A stretch of DNA of 64,000 bases from Cacajao melanocephalus (Eukaryota; Chordata; Mammalia; Primates; Pitheciidae): positions 18,789 through 82,788 of the forward strand of contig CAUYLG010070467.1 of assembly GCA_963573385.1 (NCBI GenBank). The letters run 5' to 3'. The stretch's first letter is position 1. The number at the start of each line of letters is the position of its first letter. The notes under the pieces are model-generated. The model had not been told where the DNA came from. It did not search any database and saw only the letters and a list, made by a program, of their open reading frames with translations. The position numbers and the translations under genes were made by a program. Below, one piece after another: positions 1 to 13,839 of this stretch.

Positions 1-1890
1 CCAAATATCTAACTCATGAGATATAGACTCTACTATCTAAGCACTGAGTCCAGTAGCAGTGTACCTAGGGAGAGGATTCCTCCACCAAAGTAAGTGAGGA
101 CGTCAAGAAGCAGGATGTGGTGTAGGACTCAGTGCAGATCATGTAGGACTGCTCAAGTCCACAATGCTTACAGAAAACAGCAGTGTTGCAAGAGGCATAG
201 GCACAATGAAAAGAAGGATACTGGGCTAATAGACTTGGATTGGACATATAAACAGTGACGACAAGCAAGTCAAGAGTAATACCTTAGAACTACTCTTTCT
301 GAAAAAAAAGAGTTAAGACTGCACTACTTTATGGTTTTGAAAAAGCTAGCTCGAAAAACATATTTTATTTTTTGAACAACATTTTGTAAGCTTTCCTTCT
401 CAACAATAAATGAGATGTTATCTTTTAGGACCAGGTTTAAAAGTGTATTTTACCTGAAGGAATTTTTGATTTTAATGAATTGAGATGAGAAGCAGCTAAC
501 AGAATTACTGAACTCATATTAAGTAACAGGAAGTATGATTACATAGCAGTATTCTGAATTCATGAAAAGTTATTCTTTCCTTGTCTGCTTCAGAAACTTC
601 TAGTCATCCTATAAAATGTCGTTCAAACAAAGTTACTGCTTATTGCTTCCATGAGACCTAGTCACCCTTCCAGAAGAATGATCGCTCTCTCCTATGAATC
701 ATTTCTATGTGTTGTGCACCACTTTATTACTACATTTCCTGTGGAGTGCACATTTTTTAAATTATTATTTCCTTGTCAGTTTCCTACTCTATAGTTAGAT
801 TCAACAGAGAAGTGTATTTTTCATCTTTATTATCTCGGTACCAAATAAAGAGTTTACTAAATGTTATGTGCCCAATAATTGTTATTTTCACTATATTGAG
901 AATGATCATGAATCGTGCTGTTACCTATAAAGTAATAAGACTCATTGTAATGTATAATTGATACAATTTTCCTAAAGAATTTGAAAAGTATACACCAAAA
1001 TATTTTAAGAAATATCAGTGTTATTAAAAACAAGCAAGCACTCAAAATATCTAATATAAAATGTTTATTTGGAGGTGTAAGCCCTCATTTCCTTTCGATA
1101 TGTATCCCTCTTCTTGCTCAAGCATATTGGCTATTCCTTTAGAATTCATACCTACTGGTGGCTACTTTTTCTTAGCTCTCACTTGCCTCCTTCAATCTGT
1201 CATCTTGAATTGCTAAATAAAGCACAGGCCACATTCTTGGGGCTAGCTTTGGTCAGCAGATACATTTTGATTGGTTCACTGAGAGTTGAAATATGTTTGA
1301 ATTAGTTGCAAGAATTTGAACATAAAGATAGTTTTTCACACAACGCTAGATATCATGCATCTCTTCAACTGTGAGAGGAACTGGCTACAGTGAATGTAAT
1401 TTCCTGCAGCTCGACAATTAGATGGAGCTGCCACACTTAAGTGAGGTAATCTCTTTTGGTTTGCCACAACCCTCACCGATTTCTTTTGCTTCATTTCTGC
1501 TCCTGCCTGGCCCTTGTGTATATTTTGTTTATAATTCTTGGACCAGACCTTCTACGTTTTTTAACTTTTTCTACTCAAGCATTGTCTTCTGCCAAACACA
1601 AAAAATGGCACTCACACTCCACTATATTTCTACTCCTTTTTTCCTTAATCATCTAGAAAACATTTTGAGTAAAATTAAAACGTTTAAATTGTTTTTTGAA
1701 ATTTTATTAAAGGAAGTTTTAAGATGAGCATTTTGTGTTTTGAATTGCAAACACGTAAATGTTTCCAGTCTTTTGATAACATGAGACATAAATGCATACA
1801 CAAAGAACAATAAAGTGCATAGAAGAGTTAAACTTTATAATTCAAGGTCAGTGTACTTTATAAAACTTCAAATGTTAAATTGAAACTGTC
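1..1890. other. Unassigned AT-rich unique sequence
   Basis: No repeat family, RNA gene or protein domain recognised. Short open frames exist, the longest 101 codons at 1422-1727 on the plus strand, but none shows a recognisable domain, a start context or codon bias that would support a gene. This is best read as intergenic or intronic DNA. Confidence 0.6.
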
Positions 1891-1894
1891 AGCT

Positions 1895-2120
1895 CCAAAT
1901 GATGAGACTATATGGACACATGGAGGGAAACAACACACACTGGGGCCTGTCGGAGGGCAGGAGGTAGGAGAAGGGAAAGGATCAGGAGAATACCTAATGG
2001 TGGGCTTAATACCTGGGTGATGAGATGATCTGTGCAGCAAACCACCATGGCACACATTTACCATGTAAGATACCTGCACAATCTGCACATGTACCCCTGA
2101 ACTTAGAATAAAATAGGGAA
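1895..2120 (+). mobile_element. L1 3' end, sense (5'-truncated)
   Basis: The text matches the L1 3' untranslated region: 'acacactggggcctgtcgg' near 1935, then the 'gcagcaaaccaccatggcac' block near 2034, then the terminal 'gcacatgtacccctgaac' block followed by AATAAAAT and an A-rich tail. Only about 225 bp remain, so this is a strongly 5'-truncated LINE-1 insertion without coding capacity. The G-rich polypurine stretch is kept in part. Confidence 0.9.
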
Positions 2121-2984
2121 AAAACCCACAAAACCTCTTAGCTCTGAGGAAGTTACAGTTGACAAAAGCAGAAATGTTACCTTTTTCATAGATGATAGAA
2201 AACCATCATCTTGGACTTTAAAATACATAAATGACTTCAGAGAAAATTTTAAAGCAGTAAAACAAACGGCAGTAGAAGAGATTTGGGAGATAAATTTCTC
2301 AAAGTATTAAAAAAAAAAAAAGAAAGGAAAGATAAGTAGGTGATGGCCTTAAATCTTCAAAAATGACTGACTGAAGATGTCAGCAACAATTGTCCCTGAA
2401 AAATTATTTCAGTGTCATGCTTCTGAAGGGGTTTCCTTACCGTCTGACTTGTTATAATAAACATAAGTGAACTACAAAGTTCTAGACTTTGTACTGGGCT
2501 ATTAAAATAAGCCACTTTAGAAAACTGACACTTTCAAAATTTTCTTCCACTGTTAAATTGTTCCAAAAGATATTTAACAATAGCACTGCATATGAATTGA
2601 ACTTTTAGATGGGTAGTTTGCCTACATAGATCCCAAAGTCTAAATAATTTCTTCTCAAAATAATAAGATTAACTTAGTAAATATGGTGTTCTTATATTAA
2701 AGAGCTGAGCATTACAAGTATAACCATGATTCTATTATTGTCATGTGAAAAAAACAGATTTTTCTTATTTGATTTTTATTTTTAACACATTTAAAAGGAC
2801 TGAATCCTATTTAAAAAATAACCATGGAATTATTTCAGGGCATCTAGAATTCTGTCTGCGTGAGAGGAGGTGATATCAGCCAGTTATATGAGGAGGCTGG
2901 AGGAGGCAGTGTCTTATGAGTTGGTTTTTTACCAATGGGTTGGTAAAAAAATTTTTTAAAAACCCAAACTGAAGCTATTTGTGC
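2121..2984. other. Unassigned AT-rich unique sequence
   Basis: No recognisable repeat or gene, apart from a short A-run near 2310-2322. Confidence 0.5.
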
Positions 2985-3117
2985 TTCAGTTTCTCCATCT
3001 GTAAACTAAGAATAATAATAGTGCCAAGGACCTTGGACATAAAAATTACATAAACTAATGCATGTAAAATACTGAGGTTAGTGTAGGTTCATGTAAGTAC
3101 TAAATAATTGTTAGCAG
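2985..3117 (+). repeat. MIR SINE fragment, sense
   Basis: The MIR core is visible as 'cagtttctccatctgtaaac' (2988 onward), followed by a 'aataataatagtgcc' stretch and a decayed tail in which acc/tac motifs of the MIR 3' half can be followed to about 3117. It is an old tRNA-derived SINE copy with no function implied. The minus-strand Alu at 3126 inserted directly at its end. Confidence 0.7.
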
Positions 3118-3125
3118 GCATTATT

Positions 3126-3430
3126 ATTTCTTTTATTTCTTTATTTTTTGGAGATGGAGTCTCACTCTAGCCCAGGCTGGAGTGCAATAGCATGGTCTCA
3201 GCTCACTGCAACCTCTGCCTCCTGGGTTTCAGCGATTCTCCTGCCTCAGCCTCCTGAGTAGCTGGGATTACAGGCACATACCACCACATCCAGCTAATTT
3301 TTGTATTTCTAGTAGAGACAGGGTTTCACCATGTTGCCCAGGCTGGTCTTGAACTCCTGACCTCGTGATCTGCCTGCCTCGGTCTCCCAAAGTGATGGGA
3401 TTACAGGCGTGAGCCACTGCGCCTGTCCTT
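3126..3430 (-). mobile_element. Alu element, antisense
   Basis: A near full-length dimeric Alu reads in reverse complement. It starts with the T-rich tail (3126-3150), then 'gagatggagtctcactct', and ends at the Alu 5' head 'gagccactgcgcctgtcc'. An 8-bp direct repeat gcattatt flanks it (3118-3125 and 3431-3438), consistent with an L1-type target-site duplication. It forms an inverted pair with the Alu at 3614. Confidence 0.97.
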
Positions 3431-3613
3431 GCATTATTTCAAAAGGACTTAATAAGTTTAGACTGAGTCCAAATAGTATAATAGTCATAAATGATGTCCA
3501 TAAAATCTCTGTGCAGTTTGAATTTTTCATAAGTTCACTTTTGTATAATATGTGGCAGTCTACAAAATACAACAGAGAAAAAATCTACTCAAAAATGTAA
3601 ACAAAATTAACGA

Positions 3614-3914
<301 letters not shown>

Positions 3915-3917
3915 AGT

Positions 3918-4744
3918 TAATGATTTCTTTGTTCCAATTATGTTTATTTTTCTAGAGAATATATTGACTTCATAATAAATAGCTGAAATCAAACATATCC
4001 AACATCATAAGGAATATGTTAAAATTTAAATTTCTGGAATTAAATGTTGAAAAAATTCTGCTCATCTCAACATGGAAAGGTAGGACTTTGGCTGGAACTC
4101 AGGTACTATGTTTGAGTTGAGGAAGAACAAGGCACCTAAAATAGCATTTGGCAGATTACTTCCTCTTAATACAGAAATAATCCTTTTTGAGGAGGTTGTG
4201 AATACACTATATAACAAAGACACTATATAATATAAGAAATATCAGTGTGTTAGCACTAAAATAGTTCATTATTTACCTGCATTCAAGTAAGGACATTCAA
4301 TAAACTTTTCTGATTTACTGTTTCATGTAAACAGATATTACTGTTTATGTGTCTTGGCATAATTTCAAGGCCCCAAAGAAAAATGTTGTGGGCAGATAAT
4401 TTATTTTGTACATATCGTTTCTCTTTGTACTTTTTTTATTATATCTCAATATTATATGAATATTTAAATTTCTTGATGACCATTATATTTACAGATAATT
4501 GAAGACTGGATATTTTTAATAAAAGATATATTTGCATGGTCACTCTTCTAGCATGTAAATGATTTTGCATTGGTTATTTCTGAATGAAAAATTGCCACAA
4601 ATATAATCTAAATAACAATTACTGTTCTAGCAGGATATAGTGGACTAAAAAAACTACATTATTGTTTGCAGGAAAACATGAGACAATTATTCACGATCAA
4701 GTAGCGTTTTCTAGACAATGAGCTTGTCTTGACTCTGTTCAAGA

Positions 4745-4745
<1 letters not shown>
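3918..4745. other. Unassigned AT-rich unique sequence
   Basis: No repeat family or gene recognised. Confidence 0.5.

Positions 4746-4747
<2 letters not shown>

Positions 4748-4785
<38 letters not shown>
4748..4785 (+). repeat. (TG)n microsatellite
   Basis: An uninterrupted GT dinucleotide run of 38 bp. It abuts a decayed L2-like segment. It also creates a purely artefactual Cys-Val repeat in one open frame. Confidence 0.98.
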
Positions 4786-4786
<1 letters not shown>

Positions 4787-4789
4787 TCT

Positions 4790-5230
4790 ACAGTAAGCCA
4801 AACGCAATACTAGATATTGGAGATCCAAGTGGATTGAATATACCTGCTCTCCAGGAGCCTGTGCTGGATGAGGCAGGTAAGTACACTGTCCAGCTGAAGC
4901 CCATGTGGTAAACACCAATCAAGTAATTTGGGAGTGCCATCAAAGAGTACAAATCTGCTGTTAGGATGTCGGGAAAAGGAACCCATAGTTAGGCAGACAT
5001 TGGAGAAAGGCAAAAGAGCTCAGCAAATAAGGAACAATTTCCACAGATCAGTACAAGGATGTTGGTGGCAACAGCAAAGTAATAGATTAGGGAGAAGACA
5101 GGTAGATAGATTTGAGAGATATGTGTTCTTCAATAATGACTTAAGAAAAATAGCATAGATTGAAGGAAAATGCTCAGGCTTCCAGTAAAGATGAAGATTA
5201 CAATCACATAGATAAGAAATACTGTTGTTA
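4790..5230 (-). repeat. L2-like ancient LINE fragment, antisense
   Basis: Resembles the reverse complement of L2: 'actagatattggagatcc' followed by a decayed 'ctgctctccaggagcctgtg' block corresponds to L2 text near the 3' end, and 'gtagatagatttgagagata' near 5100 corresponds to text further inside the element. Divergence is high and the edges are uncertain. It contains the exon-like interval 4794-4876 discussed in the findings. Confidence 0.45.
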
Positions 5231-5544
5231 GAACAGGTTTGTGAAGGTTATGCCTGACATAACTGAGTCAGTAGGTATTAAGCAAATAAAGACTCTATCA
5301 TACTGATATTTTTTCTGTACTTCATGTATTACACCTGCCCCAGGTTTGTGTTATGCTGTTGAATAACAAACATCTCTAATGTAAGGTATTTTCCAACTCT
5401 AAGTATTTAAGATTCTCTGAGATAGAAAGTATGCTTCTAAGATAGCACAGCAGAGTACAGAAAGAGCATTGAAATATTAGTCTAAAAATTTCAGTTTTCA
5501 TCAATAGTATAATTCTATTAATTATGGGGGTTATAGAGTTAGTT

Positions 5545-5640
5545 AATTACTGTATGCCTCAATATACTCACCTGTAAAATGTAGGAATTGGGTTAGATGG
5601 TACTTAGTATCCCATTCAAGTCTAACAGTTTTTGATAACA
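5545..5640 (+). repeat. MIR-like SINE fragment, sense
   Basis: 'gcctcaatatactcacctgt' followed by aaaatg and a 'gatggtact' segment resembles the conserved MIR core (cctcag..ctcatctgtaaaatg). It is short and decayed. Confidence 0.45.
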
Positions 5641-7215
5641 TACATTTTTGACAAACGAATGAAAAGGGCCATCTTTCCTATTGGAAAAAAATTCCTAAGT
5701 TATAATTTATATATTAAACTTTTTTTTATTCTTTACAGTCAATTTGGACCAACAGCTATTTGATATAATTCAAAGGACAAGGACTGAATCATAAATAAAT
5801 TTTAATATTACCTTCTTCTATAGCTCTTTCATTTGTGTTCTATGAGTTTTACTTAGAGTTATTATAGGGAAATTATAAAATATAGATTAATGGTTGCATT
5901 TTTATGCTTTTGATGTGTTGTTTAATGAGGTATGTGCTGTTTTTTATCTTACATCAAAGAGACATCTGCTGGAAACCTTCTTATCATACACATCAAGTGA
6001 TTTTTGTACTAACAAGTATAATCATCTGAATAATGGAATATGGTATCTCTTTTTCCTGCCAATGAACTTACCTTATAAATTTGGTCCCCATTTTGAAACA
6101 TAGTTTTTAATTTTGCACTTTAAATTACTTTGATTATTAGACATGCCTTTCCTGAAGTAAACTTAAGTGGTATATAAGATTAGAGAAACAATCAAGATAC
6201 AAACATCTAATACCTTTATAGGTCCTAGAATATAGTTTGTGAAATTGCCATAATGGTATTATCTCCATCATTAATACAGTTTCTCTAGGAACTATTGATC
6301 ACTTTAGATTTAGTGTGTGCATTTTCAGTCACTGAAAAGCATTAATTTGATGAAATAGTCAAAGCATTCTAACTTAAAATGAGATATCAATTTGAGTTAA
6401 AAATAGCCTAAACACAACCATCATATAGGTTGTACCAGATTACCTGACTTTCACCTCCTCTCACCATCACAGTATTCTTCAACCTATGCAGGCATGGTTT
6501 AAAATCAAATTTTTCTTTCAGCAAATCACTATGAAATTTGTGAACACTTTTTGCATCTGTAAAGTTAAGTCAACGAGTCATAAAACACAACGCTTTAGCA
6601 TTGCATTCTGGGCACTATGAATAGACAATAGAGAAGATAGGTATTTATAGATGTCAAACCACAGAATGAACTAAAATAAAAGAAAAAGGGCCAACATTTT
6701 GAAATTTAATATTCTGGCTTTTTGTATGTTTACCAAGTGTTTTATACAAACTATTCAGAAATAGACCAGAACCACAGTGCTCAAATTCATAATTTCACTT
6801 AAAAAGCATAATGAGGTGTCATAATTAACAAACTTATTGGGAAATATTAAGATTGAAACAGCAAATATTAAATACTTTATCCAGGCAGATGAATGAACTG
6901 TTCACTAGCATGGCAATTATTATATTATTTCTGCCATTACTGAGTGTAAAAAATCCAAGTAAAAGAATTTAGTGAACTTTTCACCTAAAAATGACAATAC
7001 AACATCACTAGGCTTTAGCATGTGAAATTAATGGTCATTTAAACATGAAAATACAAAAATTCCTGTTTAAAATATTTGTTTTATATATTTTAGAAACTTC
7101 TGACGTTAATTGGTATTTCTAAAAGCAACTATCTACTAAATTAATAGAAACGTAGATTAAATAGCAAGTTATCCAGAAAATAAAAATCAAATCAGTAACT
7201 GATGTGGTTAACAAA
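5641..7215. other. Unassigned AT-rich unique sequence
   Basis: No repeat family recognised. It includes the isolated acceptor-like site at 5737-5738 followed by an AATAAA at 5794-5799 (see findings). No gene is supported. Confidence 0.5.
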
Positions 7216-7228
7216 ACACACACACACA

Positions 7229-7276
<48 letters not shown>
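7216..7276 (+). repeat. (CA)n microsatellite
   Basis: A CA dinucleotide run of about 61 bp with one T interruption near 7235. It is long enough to be length-polymorphic. Confidence 0.98.
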
Positions 7277-7278
<2 letters not shown>

Positions 7279-7283
7279 CTCAT

Positions 7284-7395
7284 GAGACCTAGGTTCCAGT
7301 TTCAGTCCTGACTTTTAATTTAAAGCCTTCTGAACTCTATCAAATCAGAGTCTTTTTGGTCTTTATTTCCCTTATCTTTAAAATAAAAGAAATTG
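7284..7395 (+). repeat. MIR SINE fragment, sense
   Basis: 'gacctaggttccagtttcag' (7286 onward) corresponds to the MIR 'gacctgggttc' region. 'tttcccttatctttaaaata' further on corresponds to the 'tttcctcatctgtaaaatg' core. Confidence 0.65.
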
Positions 7396-8749
7396 AGTAA
7401 AAAATACCAAAGTCACTTTAAAATAACAAAGATTTTATTTTAATTCACAAGTCATTTTAAAGATATACCTTCAAAACCATTACAATAATATAATGTATCT
7501 CCTATTTTCCTGTGTTTTAAAATTTTGCCAAGACTTCTGTGAACCAGTCATACTTCTAAATAAAACTTCATGCAATAGGTAACTTATTGTTTTTAATTCC
7601 AACCAAATAAATATATCCTTTACTATTAATACAAATGTGCTTTTTAGTTATGAGATCATTCTTTCAATAGCCTGTAGCATGTTGCATTTAATTGTTAATC
7701 TTCTTCTGTGTCTGGGCATTTCAGATAAATTGCTAAGTCTCTGTTGACATTTGAATTATATTTTCTCCATGTCTCATTCCTACATATTGTGGGGAAAGAC
7801 TTTGAGAATCCAAGGGATAACAGTTTAATCTTACTTCTGCTTGACCTTGGTTACCTCAGCTCAGAAGAATATACAGCATGTCATCAATCTCAGTTCCTAA
7901 ATTCTATGCCCTTTATCTCATTTCTTATATAATAAATTGCTTTTTATACTTATAGGTCTGAAAAATGACTTCAGAGAAGAGAAAGATTGGGTTTTAAAAC
8001 TAAAAATGGGGCAAAAATCTGCTTTTAAGCAAAGAGAAAAGGTTCTCAAAAATGTAAGGAATAAACTTGAGAATGTCATATATTTAAGATGCTTTTGATA
8101 AAACAGGATGTAGAAAAACTATAGAGTACAAATTTTTAAGATAGTTTTTTCTTTTTATAAATGAAGACATATTAAAATGGGTTATTTCATGTCTGAAATA
8201 GCATGACTGTATGGCTAAAAGATGGTCTCCCAAATAGGTATTTGTGTTTGTCTGTATTCTTACATTTGAAAGGCATTTTCACTTTTAGATGTTGACTATA
8301 AAAGATTTGTTTTAAAAATAATCTAGAATCTTGCCCTGCACATGAAATATTCTCTACAAAAATAGAACTTAATTAGAACAGGCCTCATATTCTAATTACA
8401 GAAAATACACAGGGCAGAGGAAAAATGTTTTAAAAATATTATAAGTAGGCAAGAAGAACAATTGACAATTTTGGAAGCTCCGTAAGAAAAAGAACCCACT
8501 TTATGAAGAAAAACATTGCAATGAAGGAAAGCTACCCAATAAATTAAGATATAATGAACAGAGAGGTCAACCAAATGCAATGTGTGAATCTTACTTGGAT
8601 CTTGATCAAACAAACCAACTTCAATTTTTTAAAATGATTACATACCAATCAAGGGAAATTGAACATTTCGCTGGATATTTAATGACACTAAGTATTCTTG
8701 AAAAATGTCAATAATTTAAAAAATCTGTAGGCCTAATCTGTTTCATCAG
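7396..8749. other. Unassigned AT-rich unique sequence
   Basis: No repeat or gene recognised. Open frames are shorter than 75 codons and show no domain. Confidence 0.5.
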
Positions 8750-8842
8750 ACACCAATTCAGGACCAGGAATTTATCTATTGGTGCATTGCCTAACAGAGT
8801 AGACACACAATAAACTTGTGTTGAATTAATTTTTTTCAATCA
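8750..8842 (+). repeat. L2 3' end, sense
   Basis: The string 'attgcctaacagagtagac' followed by 'acacaataaacttgtgttga' resembles the conserved L2 3' terminus (tgcctggcacatagtaggtgctcaataaat-type text). Confidence 0.6.
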
Positions 8843-10300
8843 TTAATATTACAATAGATGGAATAAAAGTAAACATTTCAAAGTTATAAATTACAATTAT
8901 ATGAAAATTTTAAAAATCATATGCAGTTTAAGAGTCATGAGAGTTTCAGAACACATCAATTTACTCAAATTTGTATTCTACATCAAAATAATTTAATTTT
9001 CCTCCCCGACATTGTACTTGATGATGAAGGTCAAAGGTTTAAATTCATATACCCATCTCTCTTTTTGGATTCCTACATAGTCCTAATTGAAATTTGACAT
9101 ATATGACTATTAGTTGAAATTATTCCTTTTCCATGCTTCATTAACAATGCACTTTACTATACTACAACGATAATGCTCATAATAAAAGTCTCCTATGCAA
9201 TGTGGATTACATTGAAACATGATTGATTATCTCAAATGTAACACAGAATTCATATTATAAAATTTCGCATGCTGAAATTGAGTATGTGACTGGAATTTAA
9301 ATATATACTGAAAGAAGCAAAATCAGTTTTCATTTTTAAAAACTGAGCAAAATTTTGAGAAACAATTTAATTATATATTAATTAGAGATAAATATGGTAT
9401 TCAAGCTTTTTTATGAAAACATTCTCTTTGAACATTCATTGATTGTTGTAAATTATACATAGTTTTGGTTTATATGTTGTTTCTAAAGTGTGCATGTTCC
9501 TCCTTTGTTATTATTACTTTCTATGTAGTTCCAATTACTGGGTTTTATAAAAATATGGCTATTTATAAAGTCTAATTCTGTAAAGCACATTTAACAAAAC
9601 AGCTATAGAATGAATATCTACTGATTTCTTCTCCAGCATCAATGTCCCTTCTCTTCTGCCAAATGTAACTTGGCTTTCCTTTAGTAGAGTTTGCCTTTTC
9701 CCTCTATAGTAACAGTCCTGCAGTCCCCACCCAGTTTAAGCTAATTGCAAAATGTCCTGGTCACAGTATCTGGTTTAAAGACAACATGAAGAATATGTTT
9801 GCTGAGACTTTCTGGGAAAGAAATTTCTTGATTCTTCGGAAAACAAAACAAGCAATCAAAAAACCTCCTTAAAAAATGCTCTCTTTTCCTGTAATAGGTA
9901 GAGTATGAGAGTATGAGTGAGCCCTATGAGTGATGAAGGCATTTTTCTACCTAATGATGGCTCTAGTACTGGAGGAAGCAAAATTGAAAAAGATCTTAGA
10001 AAAATGGGTATCTAACCTTGACCAAACGTGCCTGAAGGCATTCTTTCCCACCTGGATTACAATATATTTTTCTATATACAAAAAAAATGTAATTTTTAAA
10101 GTTCATCTTTTGAAAGCTCAGATTTTTTTACAACAGCTTTAACAAGGCAATAGTTTTACTGTATACTGTGAGCTGATAGATTGGGAACTTTCAACCACTT
10201 ACACTACGCCTAAAGAATTCAAATCCCTGGAGGAAGATTAGGAATGTCTATTTTTGCAAGTGCTGTTAGATCATTTTGATGTAGATTGGTCATCTGCCAG
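8843..10300. other. Unassigned AT-rich unique sequence
   Basis: No clear repeat. A slightly GC-richer patch at about 9640-9800 may be a decayed DNA-transposon remnant, but I cannot name it. The small open frame at 9930-10142 has no recognisable domain. Confidence 0.45.
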
Positions 10301-10309
10301 ACAATGTGG

Positions 10310-10440
10310 GTTTAAGTTTTACCTGGCAGCTTTTAAAAAAATGCAGATGCCTAGCCCCACAGACCTCACATCCCAAGATTTTCTTCCATTGGAATGGGGT
10401 ACAGGTAACAGTGTTTAGAGCTCCACAGCTTGTTAAGGGC
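10310..10440. mobile_element. hAT-Charlie MITE remnant (MER5/MER58-like)
   Basis: 'ttacctggcagctttt' plus aaaaaatgcagatgcct and, about 80 bp on, 'ttagagctccacagct' resembles non-autonomous hAT-Charlie elements, which have 'tcacctggggagcttttaaa' near one end and 'aaagctccccaggtga' near the other. It is non-coding and decayed, and the exact family name is uncertain. Confidence 0.55.
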
Positions 10441-10458
10441 AGCCATGGTGCCAAGGCA

Positions 10459-10590
10459 AGACTTCTTAAACTTTAACGGGCAGACAAATCACTCATAAAT
10501 ACAGTAAAAATGCAAATTCTGATTTAGGAGGTGTGAGATGAGGCCTGAGATCTTGCATTTCTGACTAGTGTCCCAACTCAAAAATACAAA
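10459..10590 (+). mobile_element. MER5A-like hAT-Charlie MITE
   Basis: The order of recognisable blocks is 'acttcttaaactttaacggg', 'tgcaaattctgatttaggag' and 'tgagatcttgcatttctgac'. These match MER5A text ('ctcaaactttagtg', 'gattctgattcagtagg', 'gagaatttgcatttctaac'). It lies about 20 bp from the preceding Charlie remnant, so two such MITEs sit in tandem. Confidence 0.7.
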
Positions 10591-12569
10591 AATTAGTGAA
10601 TCAGGCTAGGCATTGACAGACATATTACAATTGAAATAGATAAGGAAAGGTTGGTATTAGGAATCATCCACTGTATAGGAGCAGGTGTTAAGAGCACAGA
10701 TCCAGTTGGAAGTTTGAGGAAAAGGGCAGCCTCACTGCCCAAAATGGTATCTGATATATGTATCTTGATCTGGGAATATATTCATTGCTAGGATTCAAAG
10801 AAATGGGATATACATGCTAGTGAGAGGGAGTAATAATGTTAGCTCTGAAATTAGTAAGTTTGCAGTGATAACAAATGCATACTATTTTAATTTATTTTAT
10901 AAGCATATACAATGGAACCTGAAGAATTTAATAGCTTTTTGGTGTCACTAATTTTTTTAAAGGCTAGGAAAGTCCATTTTAATATTATGCATTTCAGAGA
11001 GAAACTAGGTATTAAAGAAATTAACATTTAGCAGTTGGAAAATATTGACTTGGTAGCAGGGAGTCTGTAATCCTTGCTGTTACCCTGAACATTTCAATTT
11101 CAGAAAGTTGCGTGACTTTCGAATATCCTCCATGTAAGACATCCTGCTTGACATAAGTATTTATTTCTGACTTTCCATCAGTTTCTAATTAATAGCACCA
11201 CTGTGTGCTACATGAGGTGAGAATTGAAAATCTCTAAACAGTACCACAGGAGCACCACATTGCACTTCTACTTAAAAAACACCTGATCAGTTACCCAGCT
11301 GTTTCCTCCAGATGTTGTCTGTAAACTCAAAGGTCATTGTTTCACTAAAACTGAGATTAATTTGGCTTGAACATATCTTGCACACTATAACAAAGTACAG
11401 CTATTAAAATCAAGTTTTCAAACAGCCACAGGTATACACAATCAAATCTTGTCGAACTTATCAAATATATATGTTTCTAAAAATACTTTATCTCCACCTT
11501 TATAAAGGTAAATGCAAAATTATATAGTTTGTATATTTTGTAATAAAATATGTAGTGACACATTCTTTCCTCTGTGTTAACTCTTATGAATAAAAGGAAC
11601 ATATCATTGTTAGTACAGAGTAATAACAGAATTCAGTATAAGATGAAAAGCTCAGCAAATGGTGACTGCTCTTGAAGGGCAAATAAAATATAATATTTTC
11701 TCCTAAGCTGATCTGGAAGCAAAATAATAAGACATGACCTAAAGGATAAGAGTTTATGTGTCTGCATTGTGTATATTTTACTTCATAACATTTTTGTAAA
11801 ATAATGTGATTTTATTGGATTGCATTAAAAGTTGTCCTTCATAAGGGGTGTCATGACATTTAATTACAAGTGTACTTTTTTGTAATGAAATCAGAATGCA
11901 AACACCATCCGTATAATAACTCTGCACTTGAATAGCAAACCAAATATTCCTTAGAGGTCATAACTTTTATAAGTTGGAGATTATAAAATGACATCTAATC
12001 TTTACTATTGCTGTATTTCCATTCCTAGAAATATTACTTATTTTCATTAATTACTTATTTTATCTATTTCTTCAGCAAATGAAAAATCAAAATCTCAAAG
12101 AAGACTACAGCAATAACATTTATCAGGTGATCATTTATCAACTCCATTGTGTATCTGGCATTGGGTGTACACTCTTCTGTGAACTATGGCTTTCCATAGA
12201 CTATTAATAATGAGACATATTTACATATCAACACTTATTTCGATGATGTATGTCCCCTATGATAAAAACATATCTTAGTCTATGATTAAATGTCCCTTGT
12301 TTACAGAAACCATTATTGCGTACTAAATTATTAGTCCTTTATCCTTTCAAAGAGTAAAAAAGTTGTTGAAATATGAAGTTCTGAATGTCCCAATGTTCAT
12401 AACCAGATTTAAATTACCAAACTAATAGCCAAAAAACCCAAGAAGAAACAACAGAGTGGGAGATCAAAAGACACAATTGTTTAAAAAAGAAACAAAAAAA
12501 TAGAATGAAAGCATTTTGGTCTTAGCATGAATATAACAATAACAGCAAAACGAGTAGAAGTGGCACAAA
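10591..12569. other. Unassigned AT-rich unique sequence
   Basis: No repeat family or gene recognised in this roughly 2-kb stretch. Confidence 0.5.
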
Positions 12570-12797
12570 AACTCATGCATTGTGTGAATTGCTATGTGCT
12601 AGCACCAGGTTATGTCCTATTTATGTGTTATATAGCTTCTAATCCTATTATAAAGGTATTTCATTATTCCCACATTATATCTGGGGAAACTGAGGTTTCA
12701 AAAATTCTAATCTGTCAAATCCTAGATCATTAAGAGATAAAACCAGGGACTCAAACCTAGATCTGACTTCAAAGCCTATTGTCTTAACCAAGCTACA
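12570..12797 (-). repeat. MIR SINE, antisense, nearly full length
   Basis: Reads as MIR in reverse complement: 'tctggggaaactgaggtttc' (core), then 'ccagggactcaaacctagat', then 'caaagcctattgtcttaacc' (MIR 5' end). The length of about 230 bp is close to the 260-bp consensus. Confidence 0.85.
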
Positions 12798-13838
<1,041 letters not shown>

Positions 13839-13839
13839 A

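Noticed and set aside
4729..4911. Cys-Val repeat peptide
   Set aside because: A translation of the (TG)n microsatellite.
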